From DATHZQ01 sp035458525 (GTDB taxonomy: Bacteria > Actinomycetota > Acidimicrobiia > Spongiisociales > UBA5794), in NCBI GenBank assembly GCA_035458525.1, contig DATHZQ010000091.1:62001-126000 (forward strand): a stretch of 64,000 nt of DNA. The letters are read 5' to 3'. Shown one piece after another: positions 57,098 through 64,000 of the stretch. A program made the translations under genes and the position numbers. Each line of letters starts with the position of its first letter. Within the stretch, counting starts at the first letter, position 1. Below the pieces are notes generated by a model. It was not told where the DNA came from. It saw only the letters and a list, made by a program, of their open reading frames with translations, and made no database searches.

Positions 57098-57922
57098 CTA
57101 GGCGGGGTGAGCATCAGTCGGCGACGACTCGGTGTGGATGGAGCGCTCCCGATGGACGTGCCGCTCGTCCGCAGGGGTGTGCGCCGCGTCGTCGATGAAG
57201 ATCCGGTCCTCGGAAACGTGGAGCAGGGCCGGCCCGTACGCATCCGCCAAGTGCTCCTTGGTGAGCACGTCGGCGGGGCGGCCGGCAGCGACGACGCGCC
57301 CCGAAAGCAGGACGACGTAATCGGCCACCTGAGCCTCGGACAGGTCGTGCGTTGTCAGGATGACCGAGCACCCACGACCGATCTCGTCGTGAATCGCCTC
57401 GTCGATTGTCTGTGCCGCCGTGAGGTCGATACCCGTGAGCGGTTCGTCGAGCAGCAAGACGTCGTGATCCTGGGCCATGCCCTGGGCCACGAACACCCGC
57501 TGCCGCTGCCCGCCCGACAGCTCGGTGAGATGGCGGGCCGCCAAGTCCGTGATACCGGTTCGCTCCATCGCCGATCTCACAGCCGTGCGGTCCTCGGCCG
57601 TGAGCCAGCGATACGCTCCCAGACTGGCGTAGCGACCCATGGTCACCACTTCCTGCACCGTCACCGGGAGCATGTCGTTGATCTTGGTTGTCTGGAACAC
57701 GTAGGAGATCCGGTGCGCTCCGCCTGCCCGCGCCGGCACGGAGATCGAACCGGCCGCGGGTTCGACCAGACCGGCGATCGCGTTGAGCAGCGTCGATTTC
57801 CCCGACCCGTTCGGGCCGATCACAGCCGTGACCTTGCCCGAAGGAATCGAGAACGTGGATCGGCGGATCGCCACCATGTCGCCGTAGGCGAGCACGAGCT
57901 CCTCGGCCGTCACGGCATTCAC
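57098..57922 (-). CDS. Zinc-type metal ABC transporter ATPase (AztA/ZnuC-like)
   Basis: A 274-residue ABC ATPase: Walker A GPNGSGKSTLLNAIAG, Q-loop YVFQTTKINDMLPVTVQEVV, signature ELSGGQRQRVFVAQGMAQ, Walker B VLLLDEPLTGID. This matches ATPases of the cluster 9 metal systems (ZnuC/AztA/MntB). The GTG start at 57922 overlaps the stop of the Fur-family gene (GTGA). Its binding protein and permease are encoded divergently at 58395 and 59412, so the regulator plus ATPase run one way and the other two components the other way from one regulatory region. Confidence 0.9.
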   Translation of the reverse strand: MNAVTAEELVLAYGDMVAIRRSTFSIPSGKVTAVIGPNGSGKSTLLNAIAGLVEPAAGSISVPARAGGAHRISYVFQTTKINDMLPVTVQEVVTMGRYASLGAYRWLTAEDRTAVRSAMERTGITDLAARHLTELSGGQRQRVFVAQGMAQDHDVLLLDEPLTGIDLTAAQTIDEAIHDEIGRGCSVILTTHDLSEAQVADYVVLLSGRVVAAGRPADVLTKEHLADAYGPALLHVSEDRIFIDDAAHTPADERHVHRERSIHTESSPTDAHPA

Positions 57923-58359
57923 CGGCACCGTGCGCACCGACCCTCGATCTCGAGCGCGTGATTCAGGGCGGCGAAGGACGCCGCCGCGCTGATCTCCCCG
58001 ACCACACGATCGACTTGCCGCTCGTGCGCGTCGGTGACCACGATGTCCTCCACAGATCCGCACTCGATGCAGATGAGATGGTGATGGTGGCCGCCGAGCC
58101 ATTCGGCTAGTTCGTAGCGGGTGAGGCCCTTGGTGCCATGGTGCGGGGCCAGCACGCCCACCTCCTCCAACACCGTGAGCGTGCGGTAGATCGACGACAA
58201 CGGCAACTGTCCATCGATCGTCGCGTGCAGCTCTGCAGCAGACATCGGTCCGTCGGCCGCGTCGAGCGCCGCGACGACCGTGCGCCGACCTGCGGTGTAG
58301 CGCACGTCGTGGTCGAGCAGTCGCTTCTCTATTTGGCGATCGAGGGAGGTCACTGGCAT
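57919..58359 (-). CDS. Fur-family metal-responsive repressor (Zur-like)
   Basis: A 146-residue Fur-family regulator. HTH region: AAELHATIDGQLPLSSIYRTLTVL. It shows HHHHLICIECGSVEDI and a final C-A-R-C; the two CxxC pairs make the structural Zn site, and the His-rich loop belongs to the sensing site. Its coupling to a zinc-type ABC ATPase points to Zur; Mn or Fe sensing cannot be excluded. ATG 58359 is taken; GTG two codons upstream is possible. The symmetric box at 58373-58387, 14 bp upstream, would allow autoregulation and control of the divergent binding-protein gene. Confidence 0.88.
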   Translation of the reverse strand: MPVTSLDRQIEKRLLDHDVRYTAGRRTVVAALDAADGPMSAAELHATIDGQLPLSSIYRTLTVLEEVGVLAPHHGTKGLTRYELAEWLGGHHHHLICIECGSVEDIVVTDAHERQVDRVVGEISAAASFAALNHALEIEGRCARCR

Positions 58360-58372
58360 AGCCACAGTCTCA

Positions 58373-58387
58373 TGAGTATGGTTCTCA
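58373..58387. promoter_or_regulatory. Zur-like box between the regulator/ATPase and binding-protein genes
   Basis: TGAGTATGGTTCTCA matches the actinobacterial Zur-type pattern TGAAAATGATTTTCA at 11 of 15 positions; the outer arms TGAG and CTCA are perfect (extended ATGAG and CTCAT). It lies between the two divergent start codons, only 7 bp from the ATG at 58395. Confidence 0.65.
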
Positions 58388-58394
58388 TTCTCAA

Positions 58395-59384
58395 ATGATA
58401 ACTGTTCTCAACAGCAAGGTCGGATTGAGACCCACTCGACGCGAGGTCCGCAGGCGCACCGAGCTCCTGGCATCGATCGTCCTGGTGGCCATCATCGCCG
58501 CGGCCTGTGGCGGCACGGTGGAAGAGGACGCAACCGCTTCCACTGAAGGTAACCCGGGGCTCCGCATCGTCGCCACCACCACGATCCTCGGCGACGTGGT
58601 CTCGAACATCGTCGGTACTGATGGTGCCGTCGACGTATTGATGCCGCGCGGCGCCGACCCCCACGATTTTCAGGCCTCGGCGGCGCAGATTGCGAGCGTC
58701 AACCGAGCCGATCTCGTGATCGCCAACGGGCTGGGACTCGAGGAGAGCCTCACGGACGTCTTGGCGTCGGCTGCCGACGACGGGGTGACGGTGGTCGAGC
58801 TCGCTCCCCTGCTCGATCCGCTTCCGTTCGGCGGCAGCAACGGTGCGCAGGATTCCGACGATCCGCACGTTTGGCTGGATCCGTTGCGGATGGTCGAAGG
58901 AGTACGCCTCATCGGTGCCGAGCTTGCTGCAATCCAGCCGGCGATCGACTGGTCGTCCGCCGCGGACGCCTATGCGACGGACCTCACCGCGGCCCACGAA
59001 GCCATCGTCGCAAGACTCTCGGCGATCCCCGGCGAGCGGCGGCGCCTGGTGACCAACCACGATGCGCTTGGCTACTTTGCAGACCGCTACGGATTCCTGG
59101 TCGTCGGCACGGTGATTCCGGCCGGCTCGACGCTGGCCGACCCGAGCTCGGAAGCCCTCGCCGAGCTCATCGAGGTCATGCAGCGGGAAGGCGTTTCGGT
59201 GATCTTCGGGGAGACCACCCAGCCGGATGCCATTGCCGACGCTGTAGCTGCGGAGTTGGGGCAAGAGGCGCAGGTCGTCGAGCTGTTCACCGGGTCCTTG
59301 GGGGAGGCCGGCAGCGGCGCCGACACGTTGATCGGACTTCTCACCACCAACGCCGACCGCATCGCATCTGCGCTGGCTGGGTGA
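58395..59384 (+). CDS. Zinc-type metal-binding lipoprotein of an ABC importer (AztC/ZnuA-like)
   Basis: A 329-residue cluster 9 solute-binding protein. The lipobox ends at C38 (IIAAAC). Expected metal ligands are H90 (GADPHDFQ), H158 (DPHVWLDP), H222 (TNHDALGYF) and the acidic residue in FGETTQPDAI. There is no His-rich loop, which fits AztC-like rather than E. coli ZnuA-like proteins. The start ATG sits almost on the Zur-like box and has no ribosome site, so the mRNA may be leaderless. Zn2+ is the likely metal; Mn2+ is possible. Confidence 0.9.
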   Translation: MITVLNSKVGLRPTRREVRRRTELLASIVLVAIIAAACGGTVEEDATASTEGNPGLRIVATTTILGDVVSNIVGTDGAVDVLMPRGADPHDFQASAAQIASVNRADLVIANGLGLEESLTDVLASAADDGVTVVELAPLLDPLPFGGSNGAQDSDDPHVWLDPLRMVEGVRLIGAELAAIQPAIDWSSAADAYATDLTAAHEAIVARLSAIPGERRRLVTNHDALGYFADRYGFLVVGTVIPAGSTLADPSSEALAELIEVMQREGVSVIFGETTQPDAIADAVAAELGQEAQVVELFTGSLGEAGSGADTLIGLLTTNADRIASALAG

Positions 59385-59411
59385 TCGAGTGCGACCGGGT
59401 ACGGTGCTGAC

Positions 59412-60245
59412 GTGGATTGGCTGATCGAGCCGTTCGAGTTCGCGTTCCAGCAGCGTGCGCTGGCTGCAGGCTCCCTGGCGGCGATCGCCCTGGCGCTCGT
59501 GGGGACCTGGGTGGTGATCCGAGGAATGAGCTTTCTCGGTGATGCGCTGGTGCATGGCGTCATCCCCGGCATCGCCCTGGCGATCTTGTTCGACTTCAAC
59601 GTCATGATCGGCGCCGCGGCGGCGGCATTCGTCATGATCCTCGGCATAAACCTCGTGCACCGCCAGACGACCTTCTCCGAGGACACCGGCATCGGGTTGC
59701 TCTTCGTCGGCATGCTTGCGGTCGGCGTGATCCTCATCTCCCGGACTGCCTCCTATTCGGGCAATCTCACGTCGATCCTGTTCGGCGACGTCCTCGGGGT
59801 GACGACGACTGACGTGGCGGTCGCCGGGGCCCTCCTCTTCGTGGCCCTGCTCACCTCGGCCCTGCTCTACCGGCCCTTCCTCGTCCTGGCGTTCAACGAG
59901 CAGAAGGCGCAGCTGCTGGGCCTACGGCCGGGGTTTGCGCACTGGATGCTGCTCGGTCTCCTCACCGCGGTCATCGTTGGTTCGTTCCAGACGGTTGGCA
60001 CCCTGCTCGTGTTCGGAATGCTGGTTGGCCCGCCGGCTACGGCCGCCCTCATCGTGCGGCGACTGCCTTTGATGATGTTCACCGCAGCACTGATCGGCGT
60101 GCTCTCCGTCGTCCTCGGGCTCATCGTGAGCTTTCACCTCGATACAGCGGGGTCAGCAACGATGGCATTGATTCCGATCATCCTCTTCTTCCTCGTACTC
60201 ACCGCACGCAACCTCACCTCAGGGCATCGAACCCGCACTGCCTGA
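59412..60245 (+). CDS. Metal ABC transporter permease (AztB/ZnuB-like)
   Basis: A 277-residue ABC-3 family permease with eight or nine predicted membrane segments: VIRGMSFLGDALVHGVIPGIA, TGIGLLFVGMLAVGVILIS and a late GTLLVFGMLVGPPATAALI, all typical of ZnuB/MntC-type permeases. The GTG start at 59412 lies 27 bp after the binding-protein stop. Together with the ATPase on the other strand this completes one importer. Confidence 0.92.
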   Translation: MDWLIEPFEFAFQQRALAAGSLAAIALALVGTWVVIRGMSFLGDALVHGVIPGIALAILFDFNVMIGAAAAAFVMILGINLVHRQTTFSEDTGIGLLFVGMLAVGVILISRTASYSGNLTSILFGDVLGVTTTDVAVAGALLFVALLTSALLYRPFLVLAFNEQKAQLLGLRPGFAHWMLLGLLTAVIVGSFQTVGTLLVFGMLVGPPATAALIVRRLPLMMFTAALIGVLSVVLGLIVSFHLDTAGSATMALIPIILFFLVLTARNLTSGHRTRTA

Positions 60246-60341
60246 CGGGCTCATCGCCGCGCCGAATATCGCGGTACGTGATACATCACGACGCCGATTG
60301 CGGCGGAGCGGCGTTCGAAACGGGCCCGGGCTCGCCGCCGC

Positions 60342-60698
60342 TCAGCCACGCAGCCTGCGGAGCTGCGAGTCGACATAGCGGCGTGCTTTGCGCTGCCCAC
60401 CCCGCGATGCGATCGCATCCTCGAGCGACTCGAGAGTACGCACCACCACCTCCCGCTTCGGCCGCCAGCCGCGCCGCTCACACTCGTCGATCCAATCGCC
60501 GAGCGTGCGGTGGCCGCGCTGCCCGTTGCACCTCCGGCAGGCGGCGACCTCGTTCTCCAGCCAGCTCGGTCCGCCCTTGATGCGGGGTACGAGGTGCTCG
60601 GTCGTAGCGGCGACGAGACCCTGGAGTGTGCGCCCGCACCACACACAGGCATTGCCGTCACGGCCGAGGATCATTTCCATCCGCTGTCGCCGATTCAT
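60342..60698 (-). CDS. HNH endonuclease
   Basis: A 118-residue HNH protein. A zinc-binding C-V-W-C pair pairs with C-R-R-C, and the catalytic core is TTEHLVPRIKGGPSWLENEVAA. This is a stand-alone, non-specific or repair-type HNH domain common in actinobacteria. No restriction, toxin or phage gene is adjacent. The gap 60246-60341 shows nothing of note. Confidence 0.85.
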   Translation of the reverse strand: MNRRQRMEMILGRDGNACVWCGRTLQGLVAATTEHLVPRIKGGPSWLENEVAACRRCNGQRGHRTLGDWIDECERRGWRPKREVVVRTLESLEDAIASRGGQRKARRYVDSQLRRLRG

Positions 60699-60774
60699 CG
60701 ATGCCGCTCACTGGTCCCGTCCCGACCCAACCCTAGAAACGTGCGTTGCACTGCACCGAGTCGGCGTCATCGAG

Positions 60775-61602
60775 TCAGAGATCGAATCCAATGCCCGCCT
60801 TTCCAGGCACGAATTCGAATGGCACGTCCCACTCTTCGATCGCGGCGGCGACCGCATCGAGCATGGCGTCGTCGTGGGCCGGATCGTGATGAAAACTGAC
60901 GAGTCGCGAGGCACCCGCCAGCGTGGCGAGGGCTGCGGCATGGCGAAACGTGCTGTGACCCCAACCCCGGCGCGTCTCGTACTCCTCCTCGGTGTACTGC
61001 GCATCGTGGATCAGGAGATCGGCACCGTTGACGAGGTCGAATCCGGACACCCACTCCGGATCGCCGGGGAAGTCGACAGCACCGAGCGCCGGTTCGTGAT
61101 CCGGAACGTAGGCGACCGTGCCACCGTCCGCAGTGATCCGGTAGCCGTATGTCAGCCCCGGGTGCACGACGAAGTCGGCCTGCACCGTCGCTCCGCCCAG
61201 TTCCACGGTTCCCGGATCGAGGTCGTGCACATAGACGTTGTCGGTGTCGCGAAGCCGAACCGGGAACAGCGGAGGCGACAGGTACCGCGAGAGACGGTGC
61301 TCCAGCGTGAATCGCGGGGATGCGGGTCCCCACAGGTGCACCTCCACGTCGGGGTCCAACAGCGGGGCGAAGAAGCCCAGGCCTTGGATGTGATCCATGT
61401 GCAGGTGGGTCAGCAACACGTCGATCCGCCGGCAATGCGCGAGTTCATCGCTCAGTCGCCGGATGCCGGATCCAGCGTCCAGCACCAATGCCGTATCGTC
61501 ATCGATCCGCAGCTCGACCGCCGAGGTGTCGCCGCCGTAGGCAACCGTGTCGGGTCCTGACGCCGCCAACGATCCACGGGTGCCCCACAGCTTGACCCTC
61601 AC
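60775..61602 (-). CDS. Metallo-beta-lactamase-fold phosphodiesterase/RNase Z-like protein
   Basis: A 275-residue MBL protein. It starts VKLWGTRGSLAASG, the typical opening of cyclic-nucleotide phosphodiesterase/RNase Z-like proteins. Metal motifs are LLTHLHMDHIQGL, VPDHEPALG, LLIHDAQYTEEEY, GHSTFRHAAALA and SFHHDPAHDDAM. The GTG start overlaps the PAS gene stop (GTGA), so the pair is coupled. Relatives often occur with sensory proteins. A signalling nucleotide is a plausible substrate but is inferred. Confidence 0.82.
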   Translation of the reverse strand: MRVKLWGTRGSLAASGPDTVAYGGDTSAVELRIDDDTALVLDAGSGIRRLSDELAHCRRIDVLLTHLHMDHIQGLGFFAPLLDPDVEVHLWGPASPRFTLEHRLSRYLSPPLFPVRLRDTDNVYVHDLDPGTVELGGATVQADFVVHPGLTYGYRITADGGTVAYVPDHEPALGAVDFPGDPEWVSGFDLVNGADLLIHDAQYTEEEYETRRGWGHSTFRHAAALATLAGASRLVSFHHDPAHDDAMLDAVAAAIEEWDVPFEFVPGKAGIGFDL

Positions 61603-61991
61603 CCGGCTTCGCTCTCCCAGAACATGGCAACCACGCCGTGACGGCGACCCATGGCATCTACGGGGAACGCTGTCACCTTGATGCGGCGCCAAACCCCGTC
61701 GGCGGCACCGAATCGAAGCTCACCGTGGGCGGGCCGTCCCGTGTGCATCGCGGCAACGATGGGCAACTCCTCAGCCGGCATGGGCGAGCCATCCAACCGG
61801 GTGGTACCGAAGATCTCGCTGAGCTGAGATGCGTTGATCCGTCCGGCTTCCTCGAAACGCAGCCCCAATATGGCCTCGGCGGGCTCGTTGTAGAAGAGGA
61901 GGTCGCCGTGAACATCCATCAACCACACCGGGATGTCCAGGTAGGAGGCCCACTGGCGCAGCAAGATCAATTCGATCGGTTGTTGTTCCAC
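61599..61991 (-). CDS. Single PAS-domain protein
   Basis: A 130-residue protein made of one PAS domain: LDIPVWLMDVHGDLLFYNEPAEAILGL, then LDGSPMPAEELPIVAAMHTGRPAHGELRF and a C-terminal GVVAMFWE strand. It lacks an output domain. The coupled MBL-fold protein downstream may act as its output, or the PAS may form heterodimers with other sensors. No ligand residues such as heme His or flavin Cys stand out. Confidence 0.8.
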   Translation of the reverse strand: MEQQPIELILLRQWASYLDIPVWLMDVHGDLLFYNEPAEAILGLRFEEAGRINASQLSEIFGTTRLDGSPMPAEELPIVAAMHTGRPAHGELRFGAADGVWRRIKVTAFPVDAMGRRHGVVAMFWESEAG

Positions 61992-62074
61992 ATCGTCCCG
62001 CTCTGCAGGTGGTCCTCAGGCTACGCCGCAGTTGCTGCCCTTGCCCGACCAGACCGCCCGCTCGTCGCCGAGAG

Positions 62075-63433
62075 CTACGTTGGCGGCGTCTGTTGCGATC
62101 TGCGGCCCGCCCCGGGATTGCGGTGGTGCCACTCAGGCAACGCACCGAGCAGCCATGCACCGAGGAGCGCAGCGATGGGAATGCTCCAGTTGACCACCGC
62201 GTCCGGGGTCACGATGCCGAAATTGGCGATCGCCGCGGCAGAACCGGCTGTCAACAGCACGCCGGTCAGGACGCGTCGCCGCGTGTGCGGCGGAGGCGCC
62301 GACGACGTGCGCCATTCGAAGCGGGCGAACACCGCAACCAAGGCTGCGGTCACGGCGCTGAGCGCAGCCAGCCACAGCGGACGCGAAAGCCACCACACCC
62401 ACGTGCCCGGCTCCACCTGAAACACCACCCCGTCGAAGACGTTGAGGAACAGCGCCCCCACGAACGACATCGCCGTCAGGTGCCACAGATACACGGTCAT
62501 GATGACACCGGAAATGGCAACCACAACGTGCCACGAGCGCGTCGGTTGCATCATGCGGGCCACGTGATGCTGGGTGGCCCAGATCCCACCGGCCTGCACG
62601 AGGCCGAGCAGGAACATCGCTGCCGTGGGCGGTGTCATGTTCGTGACGCCGGCGCCGGGCACTCCCACCATCGCAACGGGGTACCAGCCGACCCACGTCA
62701 CCGCGACCAGCACGGCGAGCCCTGCCGCGAAGATCAGACCACCGTCACGGGCGGGGAAGCCGCCGGCGGCATCGCGGCGCGCCCACCAGTACCCCAACTG
62801 GTGCACCGCAGCCCAGACGAAGAGGAAGTTGACCCAGCCGATCCCGGGAACGTCGACGGCGAAGCGCAGCAGATCCACCGCCACCGCACATCCGAGGAGC
62901 GCCGCAACGCTGACGAGGCCGGCTCGCTTCCACCAGGCGTGGGTGAACGGCGCCAGGGCCGTGAGGGAGATGTACACGGCCAGGAACCAGATTGGGACGG
63001 TCGCCGACATCGCCCCCGCGTAGACCACCTCAGGAGCAACCAGCGGTCGCAACAGGACGATCAGCATCACCCAGACCACGAGCAGGGGGATGACCGGCGT
63101 GAACAGCCGACGGGTGCGAGCGGTGATCCAGTCTCTCCTCAGCTGCTCGCCGCGCTCGACCTTGCCGAGACCGCGGGCGTTGGCGTATCCCCCGGCGATG
63201 AAGAAGATCGGCATCACTTGGACGAGCCAGGTGATCCAGCCCGCATAGGGAACCCACTCGAGCGAGTTGAGCAATTCGATCTCACCGCTGGGTGTCAGCC
63301 ATATCGATGCCGCCAGCCAGTGGCCGAAGACGACTACGCAGATGGCCGCCGCTCGCCAGAAGTCCACAACGCGGTTCCGGCTCGCCGGTGTGGCTTCCGC
63401 AAGTCCTCTGGTGTGATCGACGTACGACGACAT
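62075..63433 (-). CDS. Acyltransferase 3 family membrane protein
   Basis: A 452-residue integral membrane acyltransferase with about ten segments. The opening VVDFWRAAAICVVVFGHWLAA contains the catalytic-type His, followed by FFIAGGYANARGL and the R-R-x-R region ARTRRLFTP. Such proteins O-acylate surface glycans, lipids or antibiotics. There is no SGNH domain. AGGAGG precedes ATG 63433. Its target is not evident; no glycan-synthesis genes are adjacent. Confidence 0.88.
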   Translation of the reverse strand: MSSYVDHTRGLAEATPASRNRVVDFWRAAAICVVVFGHWLAASIWLTPSGEIELLNSLEWVPYAGWITWLVQVMPIFFIAGGYANARGLGKVERGEQLRRDWITARTRRLFTPVIPLLVVWVMLIVLLRPLVAPEVVYAGAMSATVPIWFLAVYISLTALAPFTHAWWKRAGLVSVAALLGCAVAVDLLRFAVDVPGIGWVNFLFVWAAVHQLGYWWARRDAAGGFPARDGGLIFAAGLAVLVAVTWVGWYPVAMVGVPGAGVTNMTPPTAAMFLLGLVQAGGIWATQHHVARMMQPTRSWHVVVAISGVIMTVYLWHLTAMSFVGALFLNVFDGVVFQVEPGTWVWWLSRPLWLAALSAVTAALVAVFARFEWRTSSAPPPHTRRRVLTGVLLTAGSAAAIANFGIVTPDAVVNWSIPIAALLGAWLLGALPEWHHRNPGAGRRSQQTPPT

Positions 63434-63562
63434 CGGGCCTCCTACGGCGAGCCTGTCACCAAAGGGACCACCTCGGCAATAGGGGGATTCCCCGAGGAAT
63501 CGAATATCGCATCGAACCTGGGTCCGACCTGCAAGAATGGTCGGGCCGAGCCAGGAGGCACC

Positions 63563-64000
63563 ATGACGACTGAGCGCGCACCGCACCTTGCGCGGAGCTA
63601 CCGCCAATCCGCCGCCCTCCCTTATCGATACCGAGATGGCGATTTGGAAGTGCTGCTCGTCACGTCGCGCAAGCGAGGGCGTTGGATCGCCCCGAAAGGC
63701 ATCGTTGAACGGGGCCTGACACCGGCCGCATCGGCGGCAAAGGAAGCGCTCGAAGAAGCCGGCGTCGAGGGGGACGTGAGTGAGCATGCGCTGGGCTCAT
63801 ACCGCCATTCGAAGTGGCACGGCGTGCGCAACGTCGAGCTCTTCCCGCTGCTCGTCACGACGGAGCTGGACCAATGGGACGAATCCGCCTTCCGTGAGCG
63901 GCGCTGGATGCCGGTCACAAAGGCGATGAGCAAAGTGGACAACTTGAAGCTGGCGCGCCTCATCGGACGCCTCCCCGAGTTCGTTGGTGTCGCCCAGCCA
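63563..64000 (+). CDS. NUDIX hydrolase (partial, runs past the window end)
   Basis: The first 146 codons of a NUDIX protein, with the fold start QSAALPYRYRDGDLEVLLVTS and IAPKGIVERGLTPAASAAKEALEEAGVEG. The Nudix box is degenerate at the first Glu (Leu in GLTP) and has Lys for Arg before Glu-Ala, but keeps E-E-A-G. This variant is familiar from DIPP-like members that act on diphosphoinositol or dinucleotide polyphosphates. GGAGG precedes ATG 63563. The end of the gene is not in the window. Confidence 0.82.
   Translation, partial: MTTERAPHLARSYRQSAALPYRYRDGDLEVLLVTSRKRGRWIAPKGIVERGLTPAASAAKEALEEAGVEGDVSEHALGSYRHSKWHGVRNVELFPLLVTTELDQWDESAFRERRWMPVTKAMSKVDNLKLARLIGRLPEFVGVAQP

Overview
The window is about 64 kb of high-GC, gene-dense DNA with mostly overlapping or closely spaced genes and no rRNA or tRNA that I could find. 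Several traits point to an actinobacterium, perhaps of the Acidimicrobiia type. These are an LPVTG sortase-sorted surface protein, LppX/LprG-type lipoproteins, two F420-type luciferase-like oxidoreductases, a deazaflavin-reductase relic, and a nickel operator that resembles the Streptomyces Nur box. No marker gene here fixes the lineage, so this is inference.

Layout. (1) 1-8961, minus strand: a respiratory nitrate reductase operon, narK1-narK2-uspA-Rrf2 regulator-diheme cytochrome c-narG-narH (narH cut by the window edge). Most junctions are 4-bp stop/start overlaps. A perfect 31-bp palindrome lies just before narK1. (2) 8947-20.7 kb: cell-surface and envelope genes. They include a frameshifted secreted pullulanase-type module, a 945-residue LPVTG protein with six repeats, a thioesterase, an MtfA-type peptidase, two LppX-like lipoproteins, an MFS exporter fused in frame to a membrane-anchored coiled-coil tail, a broken 5'-3' exonuclease, and a divergent MarR/YceI pair. 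(3) 20.7-32.5 kb: general metabolism (VOC protein, sucrase/ferredoxin-like protein, thiolase-sfsA, hydrolase-TetR, thioesterase, class III aminotransferase, exported metallo-beta-lactamase-fold protein, two membrane-anchored unknowns, LLM oxidoreductase). (4) 32.2-38.9 kb: an ArsR repressor with two matching operators facing a membrane protein; a protealysin-like M4 protease beside its emfourin inhibitor; a patatin; a pirin; and a LysM/phage-lysozyme protein. (5) 39-45.2 kb: preTA (reductive pyrimidine catabolism), a second LLM oxidoreductase, a composite gene ruin, a VOC protein and a Pro/Thr-rich surface protein. (6) 45.3-49.1 kb, minus strand: ABC-2 exporter plus NarL-type two-component system. 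(7) 49.9-52.9 kb: an adenylation-thiolation protein divergent from a GNAT-like transferase. (8) 52.9-60.2 kb: two metal uptake systems, an ECF nickel/cobalt transporter (NikM/CbiM-CbiN fusion, CbiQ, CbiO) behind a Nur-like box, and a zinc-type ABC system with its Fur-family repressor behind a Zur-like box. A broken Hcp gene and a toroid-repeat protein lie between them. (9) 60.3-64 kb: HNH nuclease, a PAS plus metallo-beta-lactamase-fold pair, acyltransferase 3, and a NUDIX protein cut by the edge.

Regulation is the clearest theme. At least six intergenic regions carry symmetric or repeated operator-like DNA next to a gene for a matching regulator family (Rrf2, MarR, TetR, ArsR, Fur) or beside a transporter. 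The second theme is decay: at least five loci keep recognisable protein sequence across several reading frames, while the long genes between them are intact.
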